In this document: positions 7,150 to 15,017 of the stretch, piece after piece
Layout: each line of letters begins with the position of its first letter
Position numbering within the stretch: the first letter of the stretch is position 1
The notes under the pieces: model-generated
What the model saw: the letters and a program-made list of their open reading frames with translations, nothing else
Database searches by the model: none
What the model was told of the DNA's origin: nothing
Program-made: the position numbers and the translations under genes
Assembly: GCF_010730955.1 (NCBI RefSeq)
Contig: NZ_AP022577.1
Coordinates: forward strand, 186,001 to 250,000
Direction of reading: 5' to 3'
DNA length: 64,000 nt
Source of the DNA: Mycolicibacterium aubagnense
GTDB taxonomy: Bacteria; Actinomycetota; Actinomycetes; Mycobacteriales; Mycobacteriaceae

Positions 7150-7292
7150 GCCAGACGTAAGGGGTTCTGGCCCTGTTCGTCGTTCCACGGGTGGAAGTGA
7201 TCAGACACCCAGAGCCCGTGGAAGCCGGCCTGCTCGGCTCGCCCGGCCTGTTAGATCAGGTCGTGGGACTCGTAACCCGGCAAACTGGAGGC
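7150..7292 (-). pseudogene. Degenerate fragment of an F420-dependent LLM-class oxidoreductase
   Basis: On the minus strand one frame reads LPGYESHDLI, stop (TAA), then QAGRAEQAGFHGLWVSDHF followed by HPWNDEQGQNP. The motif A-E-x-A-G-F-x-x-x-W-V-S-D-H-F-x-P-W-x-D-E-Q-G-x-x-P is the N-terminal signature of F420-dependent luciferase-like oxidoreductases. After NP the family sequence (YVW) continues in another frame, so a one-base insertion is also present. Only about 45 codons remain. The rest of the 348-bp gap 7001-7348 shows no other feature. Confidence 0.7.
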
Positions 7293-7348
7293 GGACAATC
7301 CCCGTACCGCGTTAGGATTGCTGCGACTACCTGTCACCCCACAATGAC

Positions 7349-8026
7349 ATGACTGAAACCAACGGCGAAATCGCCGAATCCGAGTCCTGGGACGTCGCTG
7401 CCGTCTTCAGCGGCGGCGATACTCAGCATGTCGGCAGTTTTCAGTTCAGTCTCGCTGAGCAGCGGTGGGTGTGGTCGGAAGAGGTCGCTCGCATGCACGG
7501 CTACACCCTGGGGGAAGTGGAGCCCACCACCGAGTTGCTGCTGAGCCACAAGCATCCCGACGACCGTGCCAAGGTTGCCGAGATCCTCGAACGGGTGAAG
7601 ACCGGCGGGTTGTACAGCAGTCGGCACCGCATCGTCGACTGCGACGGGAAGATCCACTGGGTCGTGGTGGTCAGTGACCGGATGACCGACGAGGATGGCG
7701 AAATCACCGGCACCCGCGGCTACTACATCGACGTGACCTCCGGCATTCAGTCCGATCTCACCGTGGCCATCGCCTCGGTAGTGGAATCGCGCGCCGTGAT
7801 CGATCAGGCCAAGGGCATCCTCATGGCGGCCTACGGTATCGACGCCGACCGCGCCTTCGAGATTCTGAAATGGCGTTCGCAGGCCACCCAGGTGAAGCTC
7901 CGAACCGTCGCGAGCCGGTTGGTGGAGGCCGTGATGCGCGAGGGTCTGGCGCCGGAGACGGTCATCGCGATCGACCATCTGTTGCTCGCCGACGGTCCTG
8001 CTGACGAGGACGATGACGAGGCTTGA
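7349..8026 (+). CDS. PAS-ANTAR domain protein (RNA-binding antiterminator)
   Basis: A 225-residue protein with a PAS_3-type sensor at about 25-130 (WSEEVARMHGYTLGEVEPTTELLLSH, then HPDDRAK) and an ANTAR domain at about 140-200 (VIDQAKGILMAAYGIDADRAFEILKWRSQ). ANTAR proteins bind paired hairpins in mRNA leaders and stop premature termination; PAS supplies the signal input. Mycobacteria carry several such proteins. The tail is acidic (PADEDDDEA). The ATG at 7349 lacks a clear ribosome site. The -35 element of the next gene overlaps its last codons. Confidence 0.88.
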   Translation: MTETNGEIAESESWDVAAVFSGGDTQHVGSFQFSLAEQRWVWSEEVARMHGYTLGEVEPTTELLLSHKHPDDRAKVAEILERVKTGGLYSSRHRIVDCDGKIHWVVVVSDRMTDEDGEITGTRGYYIDVTSGIQSDLTVAIASVVESRAVIDQAKGILMAAYGIDADRAFEILKWRSQATQVKLRTVASRLVEAVMREGLAPETVIAIDHLLLADGPADEDDDEA

Positions 8027-8051
8027 CATTTTGTCGAACAATTGTTCGAAT
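8023..8051 (+). promoter_or_regulatory. SOS promoter with perfect LexA box
   Basis: TTGACA (8023-8028), a 17-nt spacer and TCGAAT (8046-8051) form a sigma-A-type promoter. The spacer and -10 contain TCGAACAATTGTTCGA (8034-8049), a perfect mycobacterial LexA box (TCGAAC-N4-GTTCGA). LexA bound here would cover both polymerase contacts. The -10 ends 5 nt before the ATG at 8057, so the transcript should be leaderless. Confidence 0.9.
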
Positions 8052-8056
8052 GAAGT

Positions 8057-9082
8057 ATGCGGTGGGACGGGCAGGCGGTAGCGCAGGCCGAAGTGGATGG
8101 TGCGTTGCCCGGCCTGGAACGCCTCGGGCTGGTGCGCAGCATCCGGGTGCCGAAGTTCGATGGCATCACGTTCCATGAGGTGCTCTGTAAGTCGGCGTTG
8201 AACAAGGTGCCGGAGGCGTCGAATCTGCCGTTCCGCTACACCGTCAACGCCTACCGCGGCTGCTCGCACGCCTGCCGGTACTGCTTCGCGCGGCCCACCC
8301 ACGAGTATCTGGACTTCGACTCCGGCAACGACTTCGACCGCGAGCTGGTGGTGAAAACCAACGTCGCAGAAGTGTTGCGGCGCGAGCTTTTTCGGCGGTC
8401 GTGGACGCGCGATGCGGTCGCATTGGGTACTAACACCGATCCGTATCAGCGGGCCGAGGGCCGGTACGCGCTGATGCCCGGAATCATTGCGGCGCTGGCG
8501 GATTCGGGGACGCCCTTCTCGATCCTGACCAAGGGCACGCTGCTGCGTCGCGATCTTCCGCTGATCGTCGATGCCGGCGGGCGGGTCGGGGTCAGCGTCG
8601 CGGTGTCATTGGCGATGTTGGATCCAGACCTGCATCGTTCGGTCGAGCCTGGCACGCCGACGCCGGCGGCGCGGCTGGAGCTCATCTCGGCGATTGCGCA
8701 GGCGGGGCTCGGCTGCCATGTGATGGTGGCGCCGGTACTGCCGTATCTCACCGACTCCGTCGAGCAGCTGGATGCCTTGTTGTCGCGTGTTGCCGGCGCA
8801 GGCGCGACCGGCGTGACGGTGTTCGGATTGCACCTGCGCGGCGCGACCCGCGGCTGGTTCCTGGCCTGGCTGGGCTCCGCGTATCCGGAGCTCCTGCCCA
8901 GATATCGTGAATTGTATGGTCGCGGGGCATATCTCGGCCCGGAGTACCGCGAACGGTTGCGCACCCGGGTGGCCCCGCTGGTGGTTCGGTACGGCCTAGG
9001 TAACAGCGGACACAGACCTGACACCGTGCGTACCGCCCCGGCGGCAGTGCCCGCCGGGGCGGTGCAGCCTGCGTTGTTTTGA
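8057..9082 (+). CDS. Rv2578c-family radical SAM protein
   Basis: A 341-residue radical SAM enzyme with CSHACRYC (Cys69, Cys73, Cys76) binding the 4Fe-4S cluster that cleaves SAM, followed by the TNTDPYQRAEGRY and LTKGTLLRRDLPLI segments typical of SplB-like/Rv2578c proteins. The relation to spore photoproduct lyase-like enzymes plus SOS control suggests action on damaged nucleic acid, but the substrate is unknown. The promoter carries a perfect LexA box and the start at 8057 fits a leaderless mRNA. The last codons form a 13-bp hairpin shared with the convergent TetR gene 2 bp away. Confidence 0.9.
   Translation: MRWDGQAVAQAEVDGALPGLERLGLVRSIRVPKFDGITFHEVLCKSALNKVPEASNLPFRYTVNAYRGCSHACRYCFARPTHEYLDFDSGNDFDRELVVKTNVAEVLRRELFRRSWTRDAVALGTNTDPYQRAEGRYALMPGIIAALADSGTPFSILTKGTLLRRDLPLIVDAGGRVGVSVAVSLAMLDPDLHRSVEPGTPTPAARLELISAIAQAGLGCHVMVAPVLPYLTDSVEQLDALLSRVAGAGATGVTVFGLHLRGATRGWFLAWLGSAYPELLPRYRELYGRGAYLGPEYRERLRTRVAPLVVRYGLGNSGHRPDTVRTAPAAVPAGAVQPALF
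9032..9063. terminator. Perfect 13-bp stem inside the radical SAM 3' end
   Basis: ACCGCCCCGGCGG (9032-9044) pairs with CCGCCGGGGCGGT (9051-9063) around loop CAGTGC. It encodes the TAPAAVPAGAV tail and lies 22 bp past the convergent TetR stop. The gap between the genes is only 2 bp, so termination signals must sit inside coding sequence. Confidence 0.55.
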
Positions 9083-9084
9083 TG

Positions 9085-9702
9085 CTACTTGTCCAACGCA
9101 CGCAGGCAGAACGCGTAGATGCGGTCGCTGCCGATAGGGGTGAGACCGAGGCCGGGGCCGAGTGCGCGCAACCGGAGGGCGCCGAAGATGGTCTGCATGA
9201 CCAGTGCCGCTGTGGTTTCGACGTCGAGGCCGGGGCGAAAGGTGCCATCGGCAATGCCGCGTTCGACGATGTCGATGATGAGTGCGTGCAACGGGGTCAG
9301 CACTCGGCCGTAGTCGTCAGGCATGGTTTCGGCCAGTCGGTCGTGGTAGAAGGTGAGTCCACGGTTGATGCTGTCCTGGGTGCTCGACGCGGGCGGCACG
9401 CAGATGCGGTCGACCAGCGTACGCAGTGCCGCAGCCGGTTCCAGCTCCGCTGCCTCGGCCTGCCAGGTCGTGGTGAACTCGTTCAGCATCGCGTTGATCA
9501 GTGCCAAGACCAGCTCGTCCTTGGTGGCGAAATGCTGATAGAAGGCTCGCAGCGACGTCTTCGAACGTTCCACCACCTGGAGGACGGTGAACTCTGTCCG
9601 GCCGGTCTCGCCAAGGATGTCGAGGGCCGAGCGCATGAACTGTTGGGCGCGCGTCTGCGCTTCGGGACTGTTGTTTGCCACCCCGGCGGTCACCTTCGCC
9701 AT
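9085..9702 (-). CDS. TetR/AcrR family regulator
   Basis: A 205-residue regulator. The N-terminal helix-turn-helix spans about 20-65 (FTVLQVVERSKTSLRAFYQHFATKDELVLAL), followed by an all-helical ligand domain (about 75-200). The N-terminus MAKVTAGVANNSPEAQTRAQQFMRSALDIL is basic and flexible. It lies 19 bp downstream of the SDR gene on the same strand, so it may be the last gene of the TetR-monooxygenase-SDR unit and act as a second regulator of that pathway. Its ligand is unknown. Confidence 0.88.
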   Translation of the reverse strand: MAKVTAGVANNSPEAQTRAQQFMRSALDILGETGRTEFTVLQVVERSKTSLRAFYQHFATKDELVLALINAMLNEFTTTWQAEAAELEPAAALRTLVDRICVPPASSTQDSINRGLTFYHDRLAETMPDDYGRVLTPLHALIIDIVERGIADGTFRPGLDVETTAALVMQTIFGALRLRALGPGLGLTPIGSDRIYAFCLRALDK

Positions 9703-9721
9703 GGCGACTCACGTTACCCGG

Positions 9722-10543
9722 TCAAATCTTGAGATAGCCCTTGTCTGCCGGGATTTGCGCAGCCGTCACCAACGACGATGCGTCGCTGGCCAGCCACACC
9801 ACGATGTCGGAGATCTGGTCCGGCTTGATCAGCGAATCGGTCGGCAACGCGCCAGGGGAGAAGCTGTGGATGTACTGCGGATGATCCTGCAGGACCTGGT
9901 ACATCGACACGTCGTTGCCCATCGGGGTGTCGGTGCCGTACGGGTGAATGGAGTTCACCCGGATCCCGAACTCGCCGAGTTCGACAGCCAACGCGTTGAT
10001 CATGCCGACAACGCCGAACTTGGTGGCACAGTAGTGGCCGCAGCCCGGCACCGCCTTGATGCCGGCAGCCGAGCTGGTGGCGATGATCGAGCCGCCGTTG
10101 CCTGCCGCGATCATCGCCGGCACCACGGCCCGGATGGTGTTCCACATCCCGGTCAGGTTGATGTCGAGGGTGTCCTGCCACTGCTGCTGGGAGATCTCCC
10201 AGAGTCGCCCCCAGTTCAGCACGCCCGCATTGGCGACGACGATGTCCAGCCGGCCGAATTGCTCGATGGTTTCGGCGACCACACGCTGCTGGCCTTCGGC
10301 GTCCCGGACGTCGACCGCTTTGGCATAGATCTTGCGGCCCTCGCCTTCAACGAGATGCACCGTCTCGGCCAGGTCCGCAGGCGTGGCAGGCTCGTACCCG
10401 TTGGCCTCGGTGACCGGTGCGCAGGCGTCGATTGCGACGATGTCGGCGCCGGCCCGGGCCAACCGGACGCAGTGCGAACGGCCTTGCCCGCGTGCGGCTC
10501 CGGTGACGAAGGCGACCTTGCCGGCCAGTGGTTGATCGGTCAT
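9722..10543 (-). CDS. Mycofactocin-coupled SDR family oxidoreductase
   Basis: A 273-residue short-chain dehydrogenase. Nucleotide site TGAARGQG at 14-21, NAG at 105-107, catalytic Ser157/158, Tyr171 and Lys175 (YCATK). The AIDACAPVTEANGYEPATPADLAETV insert after strand 2 is typical of the mycofactocin-coupled group, whose nicotinamide stays bound and is reoxidised through the peptide-derived cofactor mycofactocin. Carveol- and other alcohol-dehydrogenase-like activities are known in the group. Its start overlaps the monooxygenase stop (ATGA), so it likely oxidises a hydroxylated or hydrolysed product in the same pathway. Confidence 0.9.
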   Translation of the reverse strand: MTDQPLAGKVAFVTGAARGQGRSHCVRLARAGADIVAIDACAPVTEANGYEPATPADLAETVHLVEGEGRKIYAKAVDVRDAEGQQRVVAETIEQFGRLDIVVANAGVLNWGRLWEISQQQWQDTLDINLTGMWNTIRAVVPAMIAAGNGGSIIATSSAAGIKAVPGCGHYCATKFGVVGMINALAVELGEFGIRVNSIHPYGTDTPMGNDVSMYQVLQDHPQYIHSFSPGALPTDSLIKPDQISDIVVWLASDASSLVTAAQIPADKGYLKI

Positions 10544-12102
10544 GCGCTGAGTTCCTCACTGATCGTGGCGGCCTGGACGGCGGTGAACTCGTAGTCCGTG
10601 AGTGGTGAGCGCCGCGCGAAAATCCTTGAACCCGTGATGGTTTGCGGTCGGTAGTAGGGCGTTTCGTGCTGTGAGTTGACGAAATAGGTGTTCAGCTCGG
10701 CGGCGCGGGTGTAGTAGGTGTGGGCGGTGCGGCCACGTCGATCCATCAAGGCGTTCCACCGGTTGAACGCCTCGTTGCTCACCGCCACGACGGGCGCGCC
10801 AGCGCGGCGTCTGGCTTCGTCGATCAGCCGAACAGCATGGGCCGCAACGGTTTCGACATAGTCCATCCAGGCGAAGCCGACGAATCCGAGCGGGCCGACG
10901 ATCTCCCAGCGGTTGGGCAGCCGGGGGTGGGCCGTGCCGGCGTAGGCGTGCAGGCCGTGGGCGTGATAGTACTGGGCAAGGTCGAAACCATTGGAGCCCA
11001 TGATGGTCCCGGGCCGATACGTCTCCGGGTCGGTCCACAGCTCGTAGCCCGTGGCGGTGACCAGCAGATCGGCAGGACGGTCCACGCCGTCGATGGTGCG
11101 AACACCGTCGCGGGTGATCCGCTCGATGGGCGTGGTGATCAGGTGCGTGTCGGGATGATTGAGCGCAGGCAGGAAATCACTCGAGATGACCGGACGTTTG
11201 GCCATGATCCCGTAGCGGGGCAGCAGCGCTTTGCGAGTGGCTGGGTCCTGCACCGTGGAGCGCAACAACAGGCGGTAGAGGTTGCGGCTGTGGCCGTCAT
11301 ACAAGGGCATGAGCTTGGTCAGCACCGTGCGGGGCAGCCGCGAGAAGACGTGAATGATCGGCGCGACCATCGCCGCGTCCATCAGGAGCCGTCCGAACGC
11401 GTTGACCACGCCGACAAAGCCCGGAACCTTGAGCAGGCGCCGTAGCCACAGCGGGATGTCGAAGTCGACCTTGGGTAGCACCCAGGCCGGAGTGCGTTGG
11501 TAGACATCGAGATTCGCGGCGACCCCGGACAGCGCCCCGGTGATCTGCACCCCGCTGGACCCCGTACCGATCACCGCGACGCGCTTACCGCGGACGTCGT
11601 AGTCGTCGTCCCAGGCGTTGGGCCGCATGATGGTGCCCTCGAAGTCCCCGATGCCGTCGATGTCGATCACGTTCTTGGCGTTTACGTAACCGCCGACCGA
11701 GCTGATCAGGAACCGGGCCGTCATGTCGGGCTGGTCGCGGATGGACAGCCGCCAGATGCCCTCGTCGTCGTCCCATTGCTGGCGGACGACTTCGGAATTG
11801 CCGCGCAGGTGCGGACGCAGCCCCAGTTTGTCAGCCGTGTCGCGGAGGTACGCGTAGATCTCCGGTCCTGGCGCGAAGAACCGGCTCCAGTTCGGGTTCG
11901 GCGCGAACGACAGTTGGTACCACAGCGACGGGATGTCGACGGCGAGGCCGGGGTAGTGGTTGTCGCGCCAGGTGCCGCCGAAGTCGTCACCCCGGTCGAC
12001 GATGACGAAGTCGTGAATACCCTTCTCTTGCAACAGATGAGCGGACGCGATACCGCCGGGACCCGCGCCGATGATGACCACTTCGTGGTCGGGTGTGGTC
12101 AT
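10540..12102 (-). CDS. Flavin-containing / Baeyer-Villiger-like monooxygenase
   Basis: A 520-residue class B flavoprotein monooxygenase. FAD site IIGAGPGGIASA (about 10-20) with FGGTWRDNHYPG; NADP site [12 protein letters not shown] (about 190). The Baeyer-Villiger fingerprint F-x-G-x3-H-x3-W is present only in degenerate form: FEGTIMRPNAW has Arg in the His position, so Baeyer-Villiger chemistry is uncertain and hydroxylation is possible. The ATG at 12102 follows GGAGAGG and overlaps the TetR stop; the SDR start overlaps its own stop. The three genes form one coupled operon. Confidence 0.88.
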   Translation of the reverse strand: MTTPDHEVVIIGAGPGGIASAHLLQEKGIHDFVIVDRGDDFGGTWRDNHYPGLAVDIPSLWYQLSFAPNPNWSRFFAPGPEIYAYLRDTADKLGLRPHLRGNSEVVRQQWDDDEGIWRLSIRDQPDMTARFLISSVGGYVNAKNVIDIDGIGDFEGTIMRPNAWDDDYDVRGKRVAVIGTGSSGVQITGALSGVAANLDVYQRTPAWVLPKVDFDIPLWLRRLLKVPGFVGVVNAFGRLLMDAAMVAPIIHVFSRLPRTVLTKLMPLYDGHSRNLYRLLLRSTVQDPATRKALLPRYGIMAKRPVISSDFLPALNHPDTHLITTPIERITRDGVRTIDGVDRPADLLVTATGYELWTDPETYRPGTIMGSNGFDLAQYYHAHGLHAYAGTAHPRLPNRWEIVGPLGFVGFAWMDYVETVAAHAVRLIDEARRRAGAPVVAVSNEAFNRWNALMDRRGRTAHTYYTRAAELNTYFVNSQHETPYYRPQTITGSRIFARRSPLTDYEFTAVQAATISEELSA

Positions 12103-12698
12103 GGTGCCTCTCCGGTGAGTCCGCTGATGATGTGATCGGTGACGAAGCGCCGGATGGCGCGGGGGTTGTCGAGGTTGACGCCGATGGGCGGGAGCAGTTC
12201 GAAGCTCAGCAGCACCCGGACGATCCATTCGCCGGCGCGGGCGGGGTCCACTCCGGCGCCGATTTCACCGTCGCGTTGCGCGGCTTTGACGCGCGGCTTC
12301 CAGAGTTCCACGGCGCGCTTCATCAGGTCCTCGCCGATGTTGCGCAACAGCAGGACGACGATGCCCTCGTTGATGCCCTTCTGCGGCGCCGAGGGAGAAC
12401 TCTGCCGGTGGGTGCAGATCAGGACCGCGGCGGCGGCAACCTGGTCCGCCAGGGTGGATTGTTTGTCGATCTCGGCCGCCATGCCGTCGACGAAGGCCGA
12501 GGCCAGGTGGTCCAGTGCGACGCTGATCGCGTGATCGCGACCGCCGAGTGCGTTGTACACGGTGCCGCGCGAGACACCGGCGGCTTCAGCAACGGCAGTG
12601 AGGCTGAATTGTCTTGGTCCCAAACGATGCAACGTATCCGCGGTGGCTTCGACCAGTGCCGGCGAGATGGTCCGGGGTGTCGGCGGCTTGGCAGGCAT
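12099..12698 (-). CDS. TetR family regulator of the monooxygenase-SDR operon
   Basis: A 199-residue TetR protein. The helix-turn-helix at about 28-60 reads FSLTAVAEAAGVSRGTVYNALGGRDHAISVAL; the C-terminal part has the VDPARAGEWIVRVLLSFELLPP segment often found in mycobacterial TetR proteins with lipid-like ligands. It is first in an operon with overlapping stops and starts (TetR, monooxygenase, SDR), so it probably autoregulates and controls them. The dyad at 12700-12733, directly upstream of its start codon, is the likely operator. Confidence 0.88.
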   Translation of the reverse strand: MPAKPPTPRTISPALVEATADTLHRLGPRQFSLTAVAEAAGVSRGTVYNALGGRDHAISVALDHLASAFVDGMAAEIDKQSTLADQVAAAAVLICTHRQSSPSAPQKGINEGIVVLLLRNIGEDLMKRAVELWKPRVKAAQRDGEIGAGVDPARAGEWIVRVLLSFELLPPIGVNLDNPRAIRRFVTDHIISGLTGEAP

Positions 12699-12699
12699 T

Positions 12700-12733
12700 T
12701 GAACACATTAACGAAATCTGTTCAATGTGGTCA
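12700..12733. promoter_or_regulatory. Inverted repeat, candidate TetR operator
   Basis: TGAACACATT (12700-12709) and AATGTGGTCA (12724-12733) are inverted copies matching at 9 of 10 positions around 14 nt; an inner TGAACA/TGTTCA pair (12700-12705, 12719-12724) is perfect. It abuts the TetR start codon at 12698. Confidence 0.55.
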
Positions 12734-12789
12734 ATGATTTGGAGAACTGATTCTTGGGGGTAGCGCCTTGTCGGTGGATGCGAGTAGTG

Positions 12790-12805
12790 TCGAACGTATG
12801 AGCGA
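12790..12805 (+). promoter_or_regulatory. Degenerate LexA box across the start codon of the HNH gene
   Basis: TCGAACGTATGAGCGA matches TCGAAC-N4-GTTCGA at 10 of 12 fixed positions; the ATG at 12798 sits in its centre. 13E12-type genes often have LexA boxes at this position. A -10-like TAGTGT (12785-12790) precedes it. Confidence 0.5.
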
Positions 12806-14068
12806 AAGCTCGGTGGTTGACCCGGACGCCGATGAGGGGGCGTTGCTGGGTCGGATCGCTGAGTTTGAGCGGGTGAAGGCGGCTGCGGCGGCGGGGCAGG
12901 CCCGGGCGGCGGCGGCACTTGAGGCGCGGCGGGTGGCGGTCGCGGCTGCAGGTGGGCTGCGGGTGTCGCGGGCGGCGTTGGGGTCGGAGGTGGGGTTGGC
13001 CCGGGGGGAGTCCCCGCACCGCGGTGAGCGGCTGGTGGCGATGGCCCGCATTCTGGTGGCTGATATGCCGTGCACGCTGGCCGCTCTGGAATCCGGCGTG
13101 CTGTCGGAGCATCGGGCTGAGCTGATCACCAAAGAGGCGGCGTGCCTGTCGGCATTGGATCGTCAACTTCTCGACGGTGAGCTCTGTGCGGACCCGGCCC
13201 CGTTGGAGGGGTTGGGGAACGCCGAGGTTTCGGCGGAAGCCGCGCGGATCGCCTATGAGTTGGATCAGCAGACCGTGTTGGAGAAGATGACGCGGGCGCG
13301 GGCCTCTCGGCACGTGCGGTTCCGGGTGGCCCGTGACGGCATGATGTCGATGACGGTGCTGCTGCCCGCTGCACAAGGTCAGCTGGTTCGGCAGACCGTC
13401 TCGCGCGAGGCAGCCACGGCCGTGGCTGCGGGGTCCGGGCGCAGCCGCCAGCAGGTCATGGCGGACGTCGTGGTGGAGCGAGTCACCGGACGCAATCCGG
13501 TCGAGACGCCGGTGCCGGTGACGGTCAACCTCGTGCTCTCCGATGAGACTCTGCTGACCGGGGGTGATGAGCCCGCGCAGTTGGACGGCTATGGGCCTAT
13601 TCCGGCGTCGCTGGCCCGCGACCTGGTGTTGGCCGCGGCGGCTGATGAGAAGGCGGGGGCCGCGTTACGGCGTTTGTATGCCCAGCCTGGGGCGAACAAG
13701 TTGGTGGCGATGGAGTCGAAGGCTCGGGCGTTTCCGAGGCGCTGGCTCGGTTCATCGCGCTGCGGGATCAGATGTGCCGGACCCCGTTCTGCAATGCCCG
13801 GATCCGGCACACCGACCACATCACCCCGCACCGCAGGACCGGGCCCACCAGTGCCCACAACGGCCAAGGGCTGTGTGAGCACTGCAATTACGTAAAAGAA
13901 CAACCCGGCTGGCACGCGGCCACGACCTATGACCGGCACGGCCGGCACACCGTCCAACTGACCACACCCACCGGTGCGGTCTACACCAGCACCGCACCAC
14001 CAGGGCCCGAAGCGCTACGCATCTTCACCCGCGATATCTACATCGCACGCGTCCACCCCGCGGCCTAA
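12798..14068 (+). pseudogene. DUF222/HNH endonuclease (13E12 type), frameshifted
   Basis: The DUF222 part reads in one frame from 12798 to about 13735 (MSESSVVDPDADEGALL to ESKARAFP). The expected continuation [12 protein letters not shown], then [20 protein letters not shown] with the HNH motif and tail, lies in a second frame to 14068. One missing base after CCG near 13736 explains this, most simply CCGGAG turned into CCGAG. Without the change the protein would be about 423 residues, normal for the family. These proteins are repeated in mycobacterial genomes and often SOS-controlled. The remaining 3' frame is intact, so the lesion is recent or a sequencing error. Confidence 0.85.
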
Positions 14069-14955
14069 CCCAGGTTCTGTGCGTTGTAGGTGTCGCACTG
14101 CTTGGGATCACCGGTCTGGTAGCCCGTTGTGAACCACTTCTGGCGCTCCGCTGACGATCCGTGTGTCCAGGACTCGGGGTTCACGCGGCCGGTGGCCTGC
14201 TTCTGAATATGGTCGTCACCGACGGAAGCGGCTGCGGACAGTGCATCGGCAATGTCCTTGTCGCTCAACGGCTGCAGGTACGGCACGCCCGTACTCTTCT
14301 GCTTGACCGTCGATGCGTAGTGGGCCCACACGCCGGCGTAGCAGTCGGCCTGCAGTTCGGTGCGCACGCCGTTGCCCTCGGCGCCGCCGCGGCCCGTCTG
14401 TGCCCGGCCGATGTCACCGAGCAAATCTTGCACATGGTGGCCGAACTCGTGCGCCACCACGTACTCCTGGGCCAAAGGTCCACCGCTGGAACCGAATCGG
14501 TCGACGAGGGTCTGGAAGAAGCTGGTGTCGAAATAGGCGGTCTTGTCGCCCGGGCAGTAGAACGGGCCGACCTCGGTGGTGGCCGGTCCGCACGCGGTGT
14601 TGACGCTCTGGCTGAACAACCGGATCTTCGGCGGGCGGTAACCCTTGAGCAGCTGGGACCATACGCCGTCCACCGAGTTGCCTGTCGCCACGATGCGGCA
14701 CTCCAGGTACTTGTTGGCGTCGGCGCCGGTCTTGCACTTGCTCAGGTCGTACGCGCTGGAGCCCTGGCTCGATTGGGGTGCCTGGTTCTGGTGGCCGAGG
14801 ATCGAACTCGGGTCCACCCCGAGGAACATGGCGACCACCACGATCACCAAACCGCCCATGCCGCCGCCGATCGCGATGCCACGGCCGCCGAAGCCGCCAC
14901 CCCCACTGGTCGACGTGTTGCTCGTGTCGATCTCCATACCTTCGTTGAAGGTCAT
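14065..14955 (-). CDS. YpfJ-like neutral zinc metallopeptidase
   Basis: A 296-residue membrane-anchored predicted metallopeptidase. A Gly-rich cytoplasmic N-terminus (about 15-35) leads into one membrane helix (about 31-46); the rest lies outside. The zinc motif HEFGH is at 169-173, followed by [13 protein letters not shown] with the third acidic ligand. Cys pairs (74/86, 122/134) suggest disulfides. Its position and type match Rv2575. Proteolytic activity is assumed from the motif. ATG 14955 is preferred over GTG 14958. Its stop overlaps the convergent HNH pseudogene by 4 bp. Confidence 0.9.
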   Translation of the reverse strand: MTFNEGMEIDTSNTSTSGGGGFGGRGIAIGGGMGGLVIVVVAMFLGVDPSSILGHQNQAPQSSQGSSAYDLSKCKTGADANKYLECRIVATGNSVDGVWSQLLKGYRPPKIRLFSQSVNTACGPATTEVGPFYCPGDKTAYFDTSFFQTLVDRFGSSGGPLAQEYVVAHEFGHHVQDLLGDIGRAQTGRGGAEGNGVRTELQADCYAGVWAHYASTVKQKSTGVPYLQPLSDKDIADALSAAASVGDDHIQKQATGRVNPESWTHGSSAERQKWFTTGYQTGDPKQCDTYNAQNLG

Positions 14956-15017
14956 CACCGCTCCGTCCGGGCCTCGAATACGACAGGTTGCCAGCTTTCC
15001 ACACTAGGATTTCCGGT

